Assembly: GCF_001015195.1 (NCBI RefSeq)
Contig: NZ_LDES01000065.1
Span: forward strand, 20,380 to 84,379
Length of the DNA stretch: 64,000 nucleotides
Direction of reading: 5' to 3'
Source of the DNA: Sphingomonas sp. Y57
GTDB taxonomy: Bacteria > Pseudomonadota > Alphaproteobacteria > Sphingomonadales > Sphingomonadaceae
Positions 52,675 through 64,000 of the stretch are shown piece after piece. The translations under genes were made by a program, and so were the position numbers. The notes beneath the pieces were generated by a model. It made no database searches, was not told the DNA's origin, and worked only from the letters and a program-made list of their open reading frames with translations. Numbering within the stretch: position 1 is the stretch's first letter; each line of letters opens with the position of its first letter.

Positions 52675-54240
52675 TCAGCGTGCAGCCGCGATAGCATGGA
52701 CGAGGTCGACGTAGAATTTCTCCGCGTCGGTGATCCCCGCGAGCTTCGATCCCGGCTTGGGATCGATCACGATGAACTCGTTGGGTGCGTGCGCGCCGGT
52801 ACCGTAGCCGATGCCGGCCGAGACGATCGGCAGCTTCAATATGTCGGTGAACACATAATAGGGCGCGCTGCCGGCCAGCCGCGGCATCACGTCGGGGGTA
52901 ATGCCATATTTGCGGTAGGTGCCGATCGTCGCCTGGACCAGCGGTGCCTTCACCGAGGATTGCGCGGGCGGGTAGCCCGACAGGCGCGTCAGCTTGATGT
53001 CGGTGAAGCCCTTGGCATCGAGGTGGGCGCGGATCAGCCGTTCGGATTCGTCGGGCGTCTGGTTCGGCACCAGCCGGGAGTCCAGCTTGGCCGTGAACTT
53101 ATGGGGCAGGATCGTCTTGGTACCTTCGCCCGAATAACCGCCCCAGATGCCGTCGATGTTCAGCGTGGTATCGAACAGATATTCGGTCAGGGCCTCTCGA
53201 CCGCTCAGGCCGTCGATCCACTTGTCGACGCCCAGCGACCTGCGCAGCTCCGGCTCGCGCGCCGTCCAGCCGGGAACGACGCCGTTGATCAGTTCCTGCT
53301 CTTCCTGGTTGGGCTGGCGGATCGAGTCGTAATAGCCGGGCACCACGATCGTGTTGCCGTCGGGGCTGGTCAGGCTCGCCAGCGCCTGGGCGAGCCGCCA
53401 GCCCGGCGCGTCGACGATCGCCTTGAACGAGCTGTGGACCTCGGCGTCCTTGGGGCCGCCTTGCGGACCGCCCTGGGCTTCGAGCTCGAAGTAGATGTTG
53501 CCCTTCACGCCCAGCGTCATCTGCACGCCGCCCGATGGCGCCTGGCTCATCATGGGGAAGACGACGCCGCCCTTGGCCTGCTTCAGCCGGTCGGCATATT
53601 TGGCGATCAGGTCGGGATAATGAGGGGAGCCCAGCTCTTCCTCTCCCTCGGCCAGCAACATGATGTTGACCGGCAGCTTCTTCTCGGTCGCGATGATCGC
53701 CTGCAGCGCGTTGAGGAAGATGCGTTGCGGGCCCTTCTGGTTGGTGGCGCCACGCGCCATCAGCACACGGCCGAGCGGATGGTCCTCGACGATCGTGCCG
53801 GCGAAGGCATCCACCTTCCACCCGGTCGGCTCGATCGGCTGGACATCGTACATCATGTAGACGGCGATGGTGGTCTTGGCGCCGGCATCATAATAGCCCC
53901 AGACTCCGGGATGGCGCTTGGTGGGAACCAGCTCCGCTTCCTTGAAGCCCAGCGCCTTGAGGTCGTCGCGCAGCATCTCGGCCATCTGGACGACGCCGTC
54001 ATTCTGCGCGCTGATCGATCGCTGGCGCACCCAGCGCTGGACGTTGGCGACGTCGCGATCCTTGTTGGCGTCGATATAGGCGTAAGCGGCGGCGTGCTTG
54101 CCTTTGTACGGTGCGACCTTCGAGGCGTCATAGGCGACACTGGTCGTGAACGGGAAGCTGGGCCGCTTGGGTTCGGCATGGGCGACGGCCGTCATCGACA
54201 GGGCCGAAAGGACGAGGGCGAGGGCGGTGGTGCGGATCAT
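52675..54240 (-). CDS. M20-family peptidase-like protein with altered metal site
   Basis: A 521-residue secreted M20-fold protein (signal LALVLSALSMTAVAHA). The usual HxD is M130-Y-D132 (YMMYDVQP), the bridging Asp position is Asn167 (GATNQKG), the Glu pair is kept (EGEEELGS), and the late His is kept in HAPNEF. The same replacements occur in a recurring M20 subgroup, so this is likely a natural variant rather than decay. ATG at 54240 begins the signal peptide. It lies 68 nt after the M14 gene stop. Confidence 0.82.
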   Translation of the reverse strand: MIRTTALALVLSALSMTAVAHAEPKRPSFPFTTSVAYDASKVAPYKGKHAAAYAYIDANKDRDVANVQRWVRQRSISAQNDGVVQMAEMLRDDLKALGFKEAELVPTKRHPGVWGYYDAGAKTTIAVYMMYDVQPIEPTGWKVDAFAGTIVEDHPLGRVLMARGATNQKGPQRIFLNALQAIIATEKKLPVNIMLLAEGEEELGSPHYPDLIAKYADRLKQAKGGVVFPMMSQAPSGGVQMTLGVKGNIYFELEAQGGPQGGPKDAEVHSSFKAIVDAPGWRLAQALASLTSPDGNTIVVPGYYDSIRQPNQEEQELINGVVPGWTAREPELRRSLGVDKWIDGLSGREALTEYLFDTTLNIDGIWGGYSGEGTKTILPHKFTAKLDSRLVPNQTPDESERLIRAHLDAKGFTDIKLTRLSGYPPAQSSVKAPLVQATIGTYRKYGITPDVMPRLAGSAPYYVFTDILKLPIVSAGIGYGTGAHAPNEFIVIDPKPGSKLAGITDAEKFYVDLVHAIAAAR

Positions 54241-54308
54241 CGATTTCCCCTGTGATGATGTGGAAGGTCGCGGGCCGGGGCTGCCCCCTCGGCCCGCGAT
54301 GGGAGAAT

Positions 54309-57047
<2,739 letters not shown>

Positions 57048-57604
57048 CCTGTCATTCCCCTCTGTTCGTCCGGCGGCATTTGCCCCCGGCGCCCGGTCGG
57101 TCCACTGTCGCCCCAGCCGGAATCGGCTATCCCCTTGTGGAGAATGGGCTTCATGGAAGTGGATCGTTCCTGTTTCCTGGCGGGAGTGCAACACCCCTCG
57201 TGCGGTATCGGTGCCCCATGGGTGAAGCGTCATGCACGTGATTTGCATTTTTCTGCCCTGACGCGGCGAAAATGTGCATTACGGCACAGGAAGCTTCACA
57301 TGGCCGCACGTTGATTGCGCAATATTGCTGGAAAATAAAATTCTGACCCCGTTTACCGCGGTATTGGTGCATGTTTTATGTTGACGCTCTGGTGCCGCTA
57401 TCACAGGCTCGCTGACAAAGGGCCGATCTCGACATCGACTCAGGAAGGTGGGAATTGCACTCGCCTTGCGGAACCGGAAAAGGGAGCAATCGTGTCTTTG
57501 TGTGACAGGAATGCGTTTCCCGGGCCATGAAGCATGTCGCCGGCCGGGCAGATCGGCCGGCGCGGTAACGGTGTGCCGATCATGCCGAACAACAGGGAGA
57601 AAAA
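57048..57604. promoter_or_regulatory. divergent control region, peptidase operon and TonB receptor
   Basis: A 557-bp gap, unusually long for this window, holding the promoters of both divergent units. It is comparatively A+T-rich at 57300-57400 and contains the short palindrome TTGCGCAA near 57315. I see no convincing ORF or small RNA and no shared palindrome with the other units. An unannotated leader or regulatory RNA cannot be excluded. Confidence 0.4.
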
Positions 57605-59896
57605 ATGGTGGGTTTCGACACTCGATTGGTGAACATCGCGCACGGCAAGCGCTTCCTGCTTCTGGCCGCCACGGCCATGGCCGGAGTGGGCAGTCCCGCT
57701 TTCGCTCAGGCGACGACCGCGTCCGACGCCGCCAGCGACGAGATCATCGTGACCGCGCTCAAGCGCAACACGAACCTGCAGGACACGCCGATCTCGATTT
57801 CCGCCGTTACCGGTGAGTCGATCGCCAATTCGGGCGTACAGAGCATCGCCGACCTCAATTCCAGCGTTCCCAGCCTGGCCTTCGTGGACGGCGGCCCGTC
57901 CAACCGCCGTGTCGTTATCCGCGGTATCCAGGCGGCGGGTGAACCGACGGTCGGCACCTATTATGACGAGACCCCGGTGACGGGCGCGATCGGCGCGGGC
58001 AACGATGCCGGCGGTTCCACCCCGGAACTGCGGCTCTTCGATGTCGAGCGCGTCGAGGTGCTGCGCGGTCCGCAAGGAACCCTCTACGGATCCGGATCGA
58101 TGGGCGGCACGCTGCGCGTCATCTATCAGAAGCCGACCTTCGCCACGGAAGGCGCGGTTGACCTGAGCCTGTCCGACACGCGCTATGGCGGCCTGAACTA
58201 TGAAGGCAGCGCCATGGTCAACGTTCCGGTCGTGAACGACAAGGTCGCGGTGCGCGCGGTAGGCTTCTACCGCAACGCCAACGGCTTCATCGACAACACC
58301 GCCCTGAACATCAAGAACATCAACGACCAGAAGAGCTATGGCGGCCGCTTCCTGGTGCGTTTCACGCCCACCGAAGCGCTGACCATCGATGCGGCGGCAT
58401 ATATCAACCGCACCCGGACCGACACCAATGCCTGGACGTTGACGTCGGGCAAGTTCAAGTCGGACGCGCTCACCCGTCAGCCGGTGCGCGACGATCTCGA
58501 GCTTTACAGCCTCACTGCCAATTATGATTTCGGCGGGGTCGTCCTGACGGGCGTGGTCTCCTATCTCGAGCGGGATCTCGATTCCGTGTCCGACGTGTCG
58601 CGCTTCATCCGGTCGACCCGTACGCCGGCGGGCTGCGCGGCCCGTGTCAGCGCCGGGCAGCCTTGCTCGACCGCCCAGCTCGACAATTATTATGCGCTCG
58701 TGGATTCGCAGTCGACCTCTGCGCTCTTCCCGCAGCAGACGATGAAGAGCTGGACCGCCGAATTGCGGCTCAGCTCGGACGGCAGCGGTCCGCTCAACTG
58801 GACGGTCGGCGGCTTCTATTCGGACCGCGACACGGCGGTCGCAAACCCGCAGAGCAATGCCGATCCGGTTACCGGCGCGATCATCGAGCCACAGCAGATC
58901 GCCACCGTCCGTTTCATCGACGACAGCCTGCGGCAGGTCGCGGCCTTTGGCGAGTTCTCCTACGACGTCACCGATCGGCTCAACCTGACAGCCGGCGGTC
59001 GCTATTTCCGCTACAACAAGGACATCAGCGGCCAGACGACGATCGGGTCGATCCTGGTGGGCGCGGTCGTCCGCCCGCTCTCCTTCGTCAAGTCGAAGGA
59101 GGACGGCACCGTCTTCAAGTTCAACGGGTCCTACAAGGTCACCGACAATGTACTCTTCTACGCCGAAGCGGCACAGGGCTTCCGTCCCGGCGGCGCCAAC
59201 CAGGTTATCGGCCTCGCGCAGGAGCTGACACCTTACAAGTCGGACAGCCTGTGGAACTATGAGGTCGGCTTCAAGAATACGCTGTTCGATCGCAAGCTGC
59301 TCCTCAATGTCGACGTCTTCCAGATCGACTGGAGCGACATGCAGATCACCGGGCGCACCCCGAACGGCGCCTTCTCGTTCATCACCAATGCCGGCAAGGC
59401 GCGCGTCCGCGGCGCCGAGCTGGAGGCCACGATCCGCCCGATGGCCGGTTTCACGATCACGGGCAACGCATCCTACATCGATGCCAAGCTGCGTGAGAAC
59501 CAGAGCAACGCCAATGTCAGTGCGCCGGGCCTGAAGGGCGATCGCATCCCCTATGTCCCGAAATTCTCGGCCGGCATCGGCGCGCAATATGTCTGGGCGC
59601 TGACCGACACGCTGTCCGGCTTCGCCCGGATCGACGGCAACACGGTCGGCGGCTCCTATTCGGACTTCCGGCCGACCGGCACCTTCACGCGCAAGATCGA
59701 CTCCTATCAGCTCGTAAATGCTCGCCTCGGCGTGGAAGGACCGGACAACAGGTGGGGCGCCTATCTGTTCGTCACCAACCTGTTCGACGACACGGCGATC
59801 ACCCGTTCGCAGTCGAGCGCGATCGCGGTCGGGCGAACGCTGGTCAACAGCGCTGCGCCGCGCACCATCGGTGTCAACGTCCGTACTAGGTTCTGA
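57605..59896 (+). CDS. TonB-dependent outer-membrane receptor
   Basis: A 763-residue TonB-dependent receptor. Signal peptide core FLLLAATAMAGVGSPAFA, plug start EIIVTALKRN, VVIRGIQAAG and VEVLRGPQGTLYGSGSMGG motifs, barrel ending in RTRF. GGGAG precedes the ATG. It is divergent from the peptidase operon and followed by an exported amidohydrolase, so peptides or cyclic dipeptides are plausible ligands. A terminator lies at 59903-59938. Confidence 0.92.
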   Translation: MVGFDTRLVNIAHGKRFLLLAATAMAGVGSPAFAQATTASDAASDEIIVTALKRNTNLQDTPISISAVTGESIANSGVQSIADLNSSVPSLAFVDGGPSNRRVVIRGIQAAGEPTVGTYYDETPVTGAIGAGNDAGGSTPELRLFDVERVEVLRGPQGTLYGSGSMGGTLRVIYQKPTFATEGAVDLSLSDTRYGGLNYEGSAMVNVPVVNDKVAVRAVGFYRNANGFIDNTALNIKNINDQKSYGGRFLVRFTPTEALTIDAAAYINRTRTDTNAWTLTSGKFKSDALTRQPVRDDLELYSLTANYDFGGVVLTGVVSYLERDLDSVSDVSRFIRSTRTPAGCAARVSAGQPCSTAQLDNYYALVDSQSTSALFPQQTMKSWTAELRLSSDGSGPLNWTVGGFYSDRDTAVANPQSNADPVTGAIIEPQQIATVRFIDDSLRQVAAFGEFSYDVTDRLNLTAGGRYFRYNKDISGQTTIGSILVGAVVRPLSFVKSKEDGTVFKFNGSYKVTDNVLFYAEAAQGFRPGGANQVIGLAQELTPYKSDSLWNYEVGFKNTLFDRKLLLNVDVFQIDWSDMQITGRTPNGAFSFITNAGKARVRGAELEATIRPMAGFTITGNASYIDAKLRENQSNANVSAPGLKGDRIPYVPKFSAGIGAQYVWALTDTLSGFARIDGNTVGGSYSDFRPTGTFTRKIDSYQLVNARLGVEGPDNRWGAYLFVTNLFDDTAITRSQSSAIAVGRTLVNSAAPRTIGVNVRTRF

Positions 59897-59902
59897 TCCC
59901 GC

Positions 59903-59938
59903 GACGGCGGCGCTCCCAAGGCGCCGCCGTCCTCTTTT
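59903..59938 (+). terminator. intrinsic terminator after TonB receptor
   Basis: Perfect 11-bp arms (GACGGCGGCGC and GCGCCGCCGTC) around TCCCAAG, followed by CTCTTTT. It lies 7 bp after the receptor stop and 15 bp before the amidohydrolase ATG, so some read-through or a separate start is needed for that gene. Confidence 0.7.
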
Positions 59939-59952
59939 CCCCCGGAGTCTAC

Positions 59953-61284
59953 ATGGTTGGTATTCTTTCCTCCCGCCTGCTGCGCGTCGCGGCGCTGGCG
60001 CTGTGTGCGAGCTCGGCCTGTGCCATATCGACGGCGGCGCTCGCCCGCGACGTCGTGGTCCATGCCGGCCATCTGATCGACGGCGTGTCCGCGAAGCCGC
60101 GGGACAAGGTCTCCATCCTGATCCACGATGACCGGATCACGGCCGTTCAGGACGGTTTCGTCACGCCGGCCGGCGCCGAGGTTGTCGATCTCTCGTCGGC
60201 TACGGTGCTGCCGGGCCTGATCGACATGCACGATCACATCACCGGGCAGTATACCGGCAAGAACCCCATTGCCGAGCGCTTCACCACCAACAATCTGGAC
60301 ACCGCCTACGAGTCGGTCGCCTATGTGAAGCGCACGCTCGATGCCGGTTTCACGTCGGTGCGCGACGTCGGTGGCGACACCGATGTCGTCGTTGCCCTGA
60401 AGCGAGCGATCAAGAAGGGCGAGATTCCGGGACCGCGCCTCTGGGTGGCCGGCTATCCGCTCGGTCCCAGCGGCGGCCATGGCGATCCGCGTAACGGCAT
60501 CCGCACCGACCTGGACCTGCACAGCGAGAACAAGGTCGTCGATGGCCCGGAGGAGGCGGTGCGCATCGTTCGACAGATGCATCGGGACGGCGTGGACCTG
60601 ATCAAGATCATGCCCAGCGGTGGAGTGCTCAGCATCGGCGACGATCCCAATGTCACGCTGATGACCGATGCCGAGATCAAGGCGATCATCGATACCGCCC
60701 ATAATCTTGGTATGCGCGTGGCTGCACACGCCCATGGCCAGGACGCCATCGTCCGTGCCTCGGCGCTCGGCGTCGATTCGATCGAGCATGGCTCGTTCGG
60801 CGATGCGGCAGCGTACAAGGTGATGAAGGAGCATGGCACCTGGCTGGTACCGACCCTGCTGGTCGCGGACACGGTGGTGAAGGTGGCCAAGGCGCATCCC
60901 GAATCGCTGCCCCCCTCTTCCGCGAAGAAGGCGCTCGAAGTCGGTCCGATTACGCTCCGGAATCTTGGCGCGGCCTACAAGGCCGGCGTGAAGATCGCTT
61001 TCGGTACCGATCAGGGCATGGCCCCGCACGGCACCAACGGTAAGGAGTTCGCGCTGATGGTCGCGGCCGGCATGCCGCCCATGGAAACGATCCGCGCCGC
61101 GACGGTGAACGCGGCAGAGCTGCTGGGCGCCAAGGCCGATGTCGGCTCGGTGCAGGCGGGGCGCTATGCCGACATTATCGCGGTATCGGGCGATCCGCTG
61201 TCCGACGTCACCGAACTGGAGCGGGTGCGCTTCGTGATGAAGGGCGGCGACGTGGTGAAACCCTGGGGGATGGCCGCGCAGTAA
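59953..61284 (+). CDS. secreted amidohydrolase (Xaa-Pro/Xaa-Arg dipeptidase-like)
   Basis: A 443-residue metal-dependent amidohydrolase with signal peptide (LRVAALALCASSACAIS). The metal site is complete: HDH in IDMHDHITG, the carboxylated Lys in LIKIMPSGG, His in AAHAHGQ and SIEHGS, and Asp in FGTDQG. It resembles the Sgx9260/Cc2672 group, which cleaves C-terminal Arg/Lys or Pro dipeptides. GGAG lies 5 nt before the ATG. Forms a pair with the upstream receptor. Confidence 0.85.
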   Translation: MVGILSSRLLRVAALALCASSACAISTAALARDVVVHAGHLIDGVSAKPRDKVSILIHDDRITAVQDGFVTPAGAEVVDLSSATVLPGLIDMHDHITGQYTGKNPIAERFTTNNLDTAYESVAYVKRTLDAGFTSVRDVGGDTDVVVALKRAIKKGEIPGPRLWVAGYPLGPSGGHGDPRNGIRTDLDLHSENKVVDGPEEAVRIVRQMHRDGVDLIKIMPSGGVLSIGDDPNVTLMTDAEIKAIIDTAHNLGMRVAAHAHGQDAIVRASALGVDSIEHGSFGDAAAYKVMKEHGTWLVPTLLVADTVVKVAKAHPESLPPSSAKKALEVGPITLRNLGAAYKAGVKIAFGTDQGMAPHGTNGKEFALMVAAGMPPMETIRAATVNAAELLGAKADVGSVQAGRYADIIAVSGDPLSDVTELERVRFVMKGGDVVKPWGMAAQ

Positions 61285-61347
61285 GCGCGGCCACATCGTG
61301 CGCGAACTGTCTGGCCGGGTCCGGCTCGGCCGGATGGCTTCGAGGGA

Positions 61348-61422
61348 TGGTGCCGGCTGAGGGATTCGAACCCCCGACCTTCGGTTTACAAAACCGCTGC
61401 ACTACCACTGTGCTAAGCCGGC
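61348..61422 (-). tRNA. tRNA-Thr(TGU), with encoded CCA
   Basis: A complete cloverleaf on the minus strand: acceptor stem GCCGGCT/AGCCGGC, D arm GCACAGTGGTAGTGC, anticodon loop TTTGTAA with anticodon TGT (reads ACA), T-arm with GTTCGAATC, and a 3' CCA at 61348-61350. The first anticodon-stem pair is a G-A mismatch. Confidence 0.92.
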
Positions 61423-61442
61423 ACGCTCCGCGCCCTCATGCG

Positions 61443-62312
61443 TCAGGGAATGCCGAACGTCCAGCCCTCGACCGCGGCTATCTCCGAAGAAAGTGCGGGT
61501 GGATGCCAAAGCTCGGCGCGAGCGGCCGCCTCGGCCAGCCAGGCGGCGGTCAGGATGGCATCGGTGCTGTGGTCGTCATAGCGCGCGAGTAGCGGCGGGC
61601 GGCGTATGCCGTAGCCGGCGAGGCCCGCGCCAAGGCGGTCGGCGTCACGCATCTTGCTGCCGCCGCTGAGCCCTGCCGTGCGCGCGGCGACGGTCGTGTA
61701 AATCTCGACGATGGCGGGCCCCGACTCCGGTATCGGATCGAACGGCCAGACCGGGACACGGCCGCCCAGCCGGTGGAGCAGCCGCATGCCGGTCAGGCTC
61801 GACTTGCCGACCTGCGCGGCGCCGACCAGGTTGAAGCAGCTCGTCGCCGGCCCGTGGCGGCCGTCGCGGCAGAGGCGCTCGACCAGGCGGTAGCGGCCGT
61901 TGCCGGCGCCGAACAGGTCGCCCCTCCGCCCGCCATGGCGACGGAAATGGCGGCTCGCCTCGGCATGATCGACGAAGGCGCCTGCTTCCAGATGCGGATC
62001 GCGGGCGCAAATCTCGTCGATTAGCTGCCACAGCGCGCGGGCATCGGCCGGGCTTTCCGCCCAGCCGGGGAAATAGGCGCCGGCGTCGAGGAAGGGGAAG
62101 GCGGTCGAGAAGTCGATCCCGACCAGCAGGTCGCTGCGCCGCCGCGCATGATCGAGCAGCCAGTCGAGCACCGCGCCGCGCGACCATCTCCGTTCTATCA
62201 GCTTCGGGGTGCGGCCCGGCCCGTCGCTGACGGCGATCGCGATGCCCTTCTGCCGGTCACCCTTCGCCCCCGACCAGTCTATGCAGGCGAAGCGCCGGAA
62301 GCGGCGGGTCAT
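61443..62312 (-). CDS. DUF429-like protein (RNase H-like fold suspected)
   Basis: A 289-residue soluble protein whose opening CIDWSGAKGDR, later GIDFSTAFPF and DHSTDAILTAAWLAEAA match the pattern of DUF429 proteins, predicted to have an RNase H-like fold with acidic active-site residues. Function unknown. It overlaps the MmcQ gene end by 4 nt, so it is in the rarA operon. Confidence 0.68.
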   Translation of the reverse strand: MTRRFRRFACIDWSGAKGDRQKGIAIAVSDGPGRTPKLIERRWSRGAVLDWLLDHARRRSDLLVGIDFSTAFPFLDAGAYFPGWAESPADARALWQLIDEICARDPHLEAGAFVDHAEASRHFRRHGGRRGDLFGAGNGRYRLVERLCRDGRHGPATSCFNLVGAAQVGKSSLTGMRLLHRLGGRVPVWPFDPIPESGPAIVEIYTTVAARTAGLSGGSKMRDADRLGAGLAGYGIRRPPLLARYDDHSTDAILTAAWLAEAAARAELWHPPALSSEIAAVEGWTFGIP

Positions 62313-62659
62313 GCCTTCGTCTTGGCCGGGCGTGGCTTCGGCCGCTTCTTCGCCAGCGCCTGCCCGTGGGCGCGCTCGATCATCGCCAGCACCCGATCGG
62401 GATCGGCGCTATCGTAGCGGACGAGCACCGCAGGCCAGCCCTCATAATGCGGCGTCTGCCAATAGGTGGCGGGATCGGTTTCCTTGAGCATGTCGACGGT
62501 GTCGCGGTCGATCATCAGGCAGAAGCTGCCGTCCTCGCGTCCCGGCGCGACGAAGGCGTTGCCGTTCGCCTTGACCGCCGGGCCGCCATAATGGGTCGAG
62601 CGCTCGGCGCCGGGCAGGCCGGCCGCGAAGGCGGTGACCCGATCCCAGCCGAGGCTCAT
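62309..62659 (-). CDS. MmcQ/YjbR-family protein
   Basis: A 116-residue protein of the MmcQ/YjbR family. Landmarks are LPGAERSTHYGGPAVKANG, FCLMIDRDT and HYEGWPAVLVRYD; the family is a DNA-binding-like double-wing fold with unknown role. The ATG overlaps the rarA stop as ATGA. Confidence 0.8.
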   Translation of the reverse strand: MSLGWDRVTAFAAGLPGAERSTHYGGPAVKANGNAFVAPGREDGSFCLMIDRDTVDMLKETDPATYWQTPHYEGWPAVLVRYDSADPDRVLAMIERAHGQALAKKRPKPRPAKTKA

Positions 62660-63972
62660 CCCTCGCGCCGCTCCTGCCGCAGCTTGTCCCAATAGGCGAG
62701 CCGCTCGGCGATCTTCGCCTCGAACCCGCGCGGGGAGGGGGCGTAGAAGCTCTGCGGCGCCATTTCCTCGGGCCAATAATCGTCGCCCGAGAAGGCATCC
62801 TCGGTGTCGTGATCATAGGCATAGCCCTTGCCGTAGCCGACCTCCTTCATCAGCTTGGTCGGGGCGTTGAGGATGTTCTTGGGCGGCATCAATGAGCCGG
62901 TCTCCTTCGCCGAGCGGAACGCCGCCTTCTGCGCGGCATAGGCCGCGTTCGACTTCGGTGCGGTCGCCAGGTAGAGGCAGGCCTGCACGATCGCCAGCTC
63001 CCCCTCGGGCGAGCCGAGGAAGTCGTAGGCGTCCTTGGCGGCGAGGCACTGGACGAGCGCCTGGGGATCGGCGAGGCCGATATCCTCACTGGCGAAACGA
63101 ACCAGTCGACGCAGCACGTAGAGCGGCTCCTCGCCAGCCGTCAGCATCCGCGCAAGATAGTAAAGCGCGGCCTGCGGGTCCGATCCGCGCAGCGATTTGT
63201 GAAGCGCGGAGATGAGGTTGTAATGCCCTTCGCGATCCTTGTCGTACACCGCCATCCGCCGGTGGAGCAGCGCGGCCAGCTCGCCCGGTTCGAGCGGATG
63301 GTCGATCGCGATCGAGAAGAGCGTCTCGACCTGATTGAGCAGGAAGCGGCCGTCGCCATCGGCCGAGGCGATCAGAGCGTCGCGCGCTCCGTCGGTGAGA
63401 GGCAGGGCGCGCTCCTCGATCTCCTCTGCGCGCGCGATCAGCTTGCCGAGCGCGGCGGCGTCGAGCCGATTGAGGATCAGCACCTGCGCCCGGCTGAGCA
63501 ACGCCGCGTTCAGCTCGAACGAGGGGTTCTCGGTGGTCGCACCCACCAATACCACCGTGCCGTCCTCGACATAGGGCAGGAAGCTGTCCTGCTGGGCGCG
63601 GTTGAAGCGGTGGATCTCGTCAACGAACAGCAGCGTGCGGGTTCCCATCCGCCCATGCTCGCGTGCCTCGGCGAAAATCTTCTTGAGATCGGCGACCCCG
63701 GAGAAGACCGCCGAAACCGGCGCGAAGCGCAGCCCCACAGCGTCGGCGAGCAGCCGCGCGATGGTCGTCTTTCCCGTGCCCGGTGGCCCCCACAGCACCA
63801 GCGAGGACAGACGCCCGGCCGCTACCATGCGGCCGATCGCGCCGTCGGGACCGGTGAGATGTTCCTGCCCGATCACCTCGCCCAGCGCACGGGGCCGCAG
63901 CCGCTCGGCAAGGGGAGCGGCATCGGTGGAAGCAAAACCGGCGGCGGGTTCGGGCGCAAAGAGATCGGCCAT
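62656..63972 (-). CDS. rarA: replication-associated recombination protein A
   Basis: A 438-residue AAA+ ATPase acting at stalled replication forks (RarA/MgsA, eukaryotic WRNIP1). Walker A is GPPGTGKTT and Walker B is LLFVDEIHRFN; sensor 1 is in VLVGATTENPSF. C-terminal oligomerisation and DNA-binding domains with PHNLISALHKSLRGSDPQAALY-like sequence follow. The full gene is inside the window, with its start 28 bp from the edge. Housekeeping. Confidence 0.95.
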   Translation of the reverse strand: MADLFAPEPAAGFASTDAAPLAERLRPRALGEVIGQEHLTGPDGAIGRMVAAGRLSSLVLWGPPGTGKTTIARLLADAVGLRFAPVSAVFSGVADLKKIFAEAREHGRMGTRTLLFVDEIHRFNRAQQDSFLPYVEDGTVVLVGATTENPSFELNAALLSRAQVLILNRLDAAALGKLIARAEEIEERALPLTDGARDALIASADGDGRFLLNQVETLFSIAIDHPLEPGELAALLHRRMAVYDKDREGHYNLISALHKSLRGSDPQAALYYLARMLTAGEEPLYVLRRLVRFASEDIGLADPQALVQCLAAKDAYDFLGSPEGELAIVQACLYLATAPKSNAAYAAQKAAFRSAKETGSLMPPKNILNAPTKLMKEVGYGKGYAYDHDTEDAFSGDDYWPEEMAPQSFYAPSPRGFEAKIAERLAYWDKLRQERREG

Positions 63973-64000
63973 CGCGACGATATAGGGGCGGGATTGCGAG

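Overview
The window is GC-rich, densely coded alphaproteobacterial DNA, most likely from a sphingomonad. The reasons are four large TonB-dependent receptors with typical sphingomonad plug motifs, five Rieske oxygenase alpha-type proteins, a tRNA-Thr(TGU) with encoded CCA, and housekeeping genes such as rarA at the right edge. Genus and species cannot be fixed from the sequence alone. No insertion sequence, phage, CRISPR array or rRNA was seen. It reads as a chromosomal catabolic island ending in ordinary housekeeping DNA near 61.3 kb.

Region by region. (1) 1-8.6 kb: two divergently arranged Rieske oxygenase modules. The minus-strand operon is amidase, Rieske alpha, a ~120-aa unknown, a SnoaL-like protein and a Rieske ferredoxin. 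The plus-strand operon is TonB receptor, SnoaL-like, Rieske alpha and the ~120-aa unknown. The alpha, SnoaL and ~120-aa proteins are paralogous pairs, so a three-gene module occurs twice. (2) 8.6-15.9 kb: a second aromatic or ether-type catabolic unit (RidA, Rieske oxygenase, PPOX flavoprotein, FadR-type GntR regulator; TonB receptor and VanA-like oxygenase; alpha/beta hydrolase). Three copies of the palindrome CTGTCTGACAG lie upstream of its three transcription units and suggest one local regulon. (3) 15.9-22.6 kb: LysR plus scoAB CoA transferase, MaoC hydratase, small unknowns, two paralogous Crp/Fnr-type regulators around a DUF6894 protein, and an LLM-type oxidoreductase. (4) 22.6-26.2 kb: LysR, YeiH-type exporter, SorA-like molybdoenzyme and a c-type cytochrome, a probable sulfite oxidation and export unit.

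(5) 26.4-36.4 kb: N-methyl amino acid and C1 island. A TetR regulator is followed by the heterotetrameric sarcosine oxidase soxBDAG, purU, folD and a dimethylglycine/sarcosine dehydrogenase-like flavoprotein. Matching AAATACA-N4-TGTATTT operators precede the regulator and soxB. Methyl groups would enter as methylene-THF and leave as formate. (6) 36.5-50.2 kb: two CocE/NonD hydrolases, MFS, a helical unknown, AraC, LysR with a divergent GbcA/CntA-like Rieske monooxygenase, TonB receptor, GFA-family protein and a NylB-like serine hydrolase. The GbcA-like enzyme could feed demethylated products to region 5, but no reductase partner is present. (7) 50.2-61.3 kb: a peptide/amide utilisation unit (MFS, M19-like, M20-like, M14 peptidase; divergent TonB receptor and amidohydrolase). 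The M19 and M20 members lack several canonical metal ligands. (8) 61.3-64 kb: tRNA-Thr, a DUF429-like protein, an MmcQ/YjbR protein and rarA.
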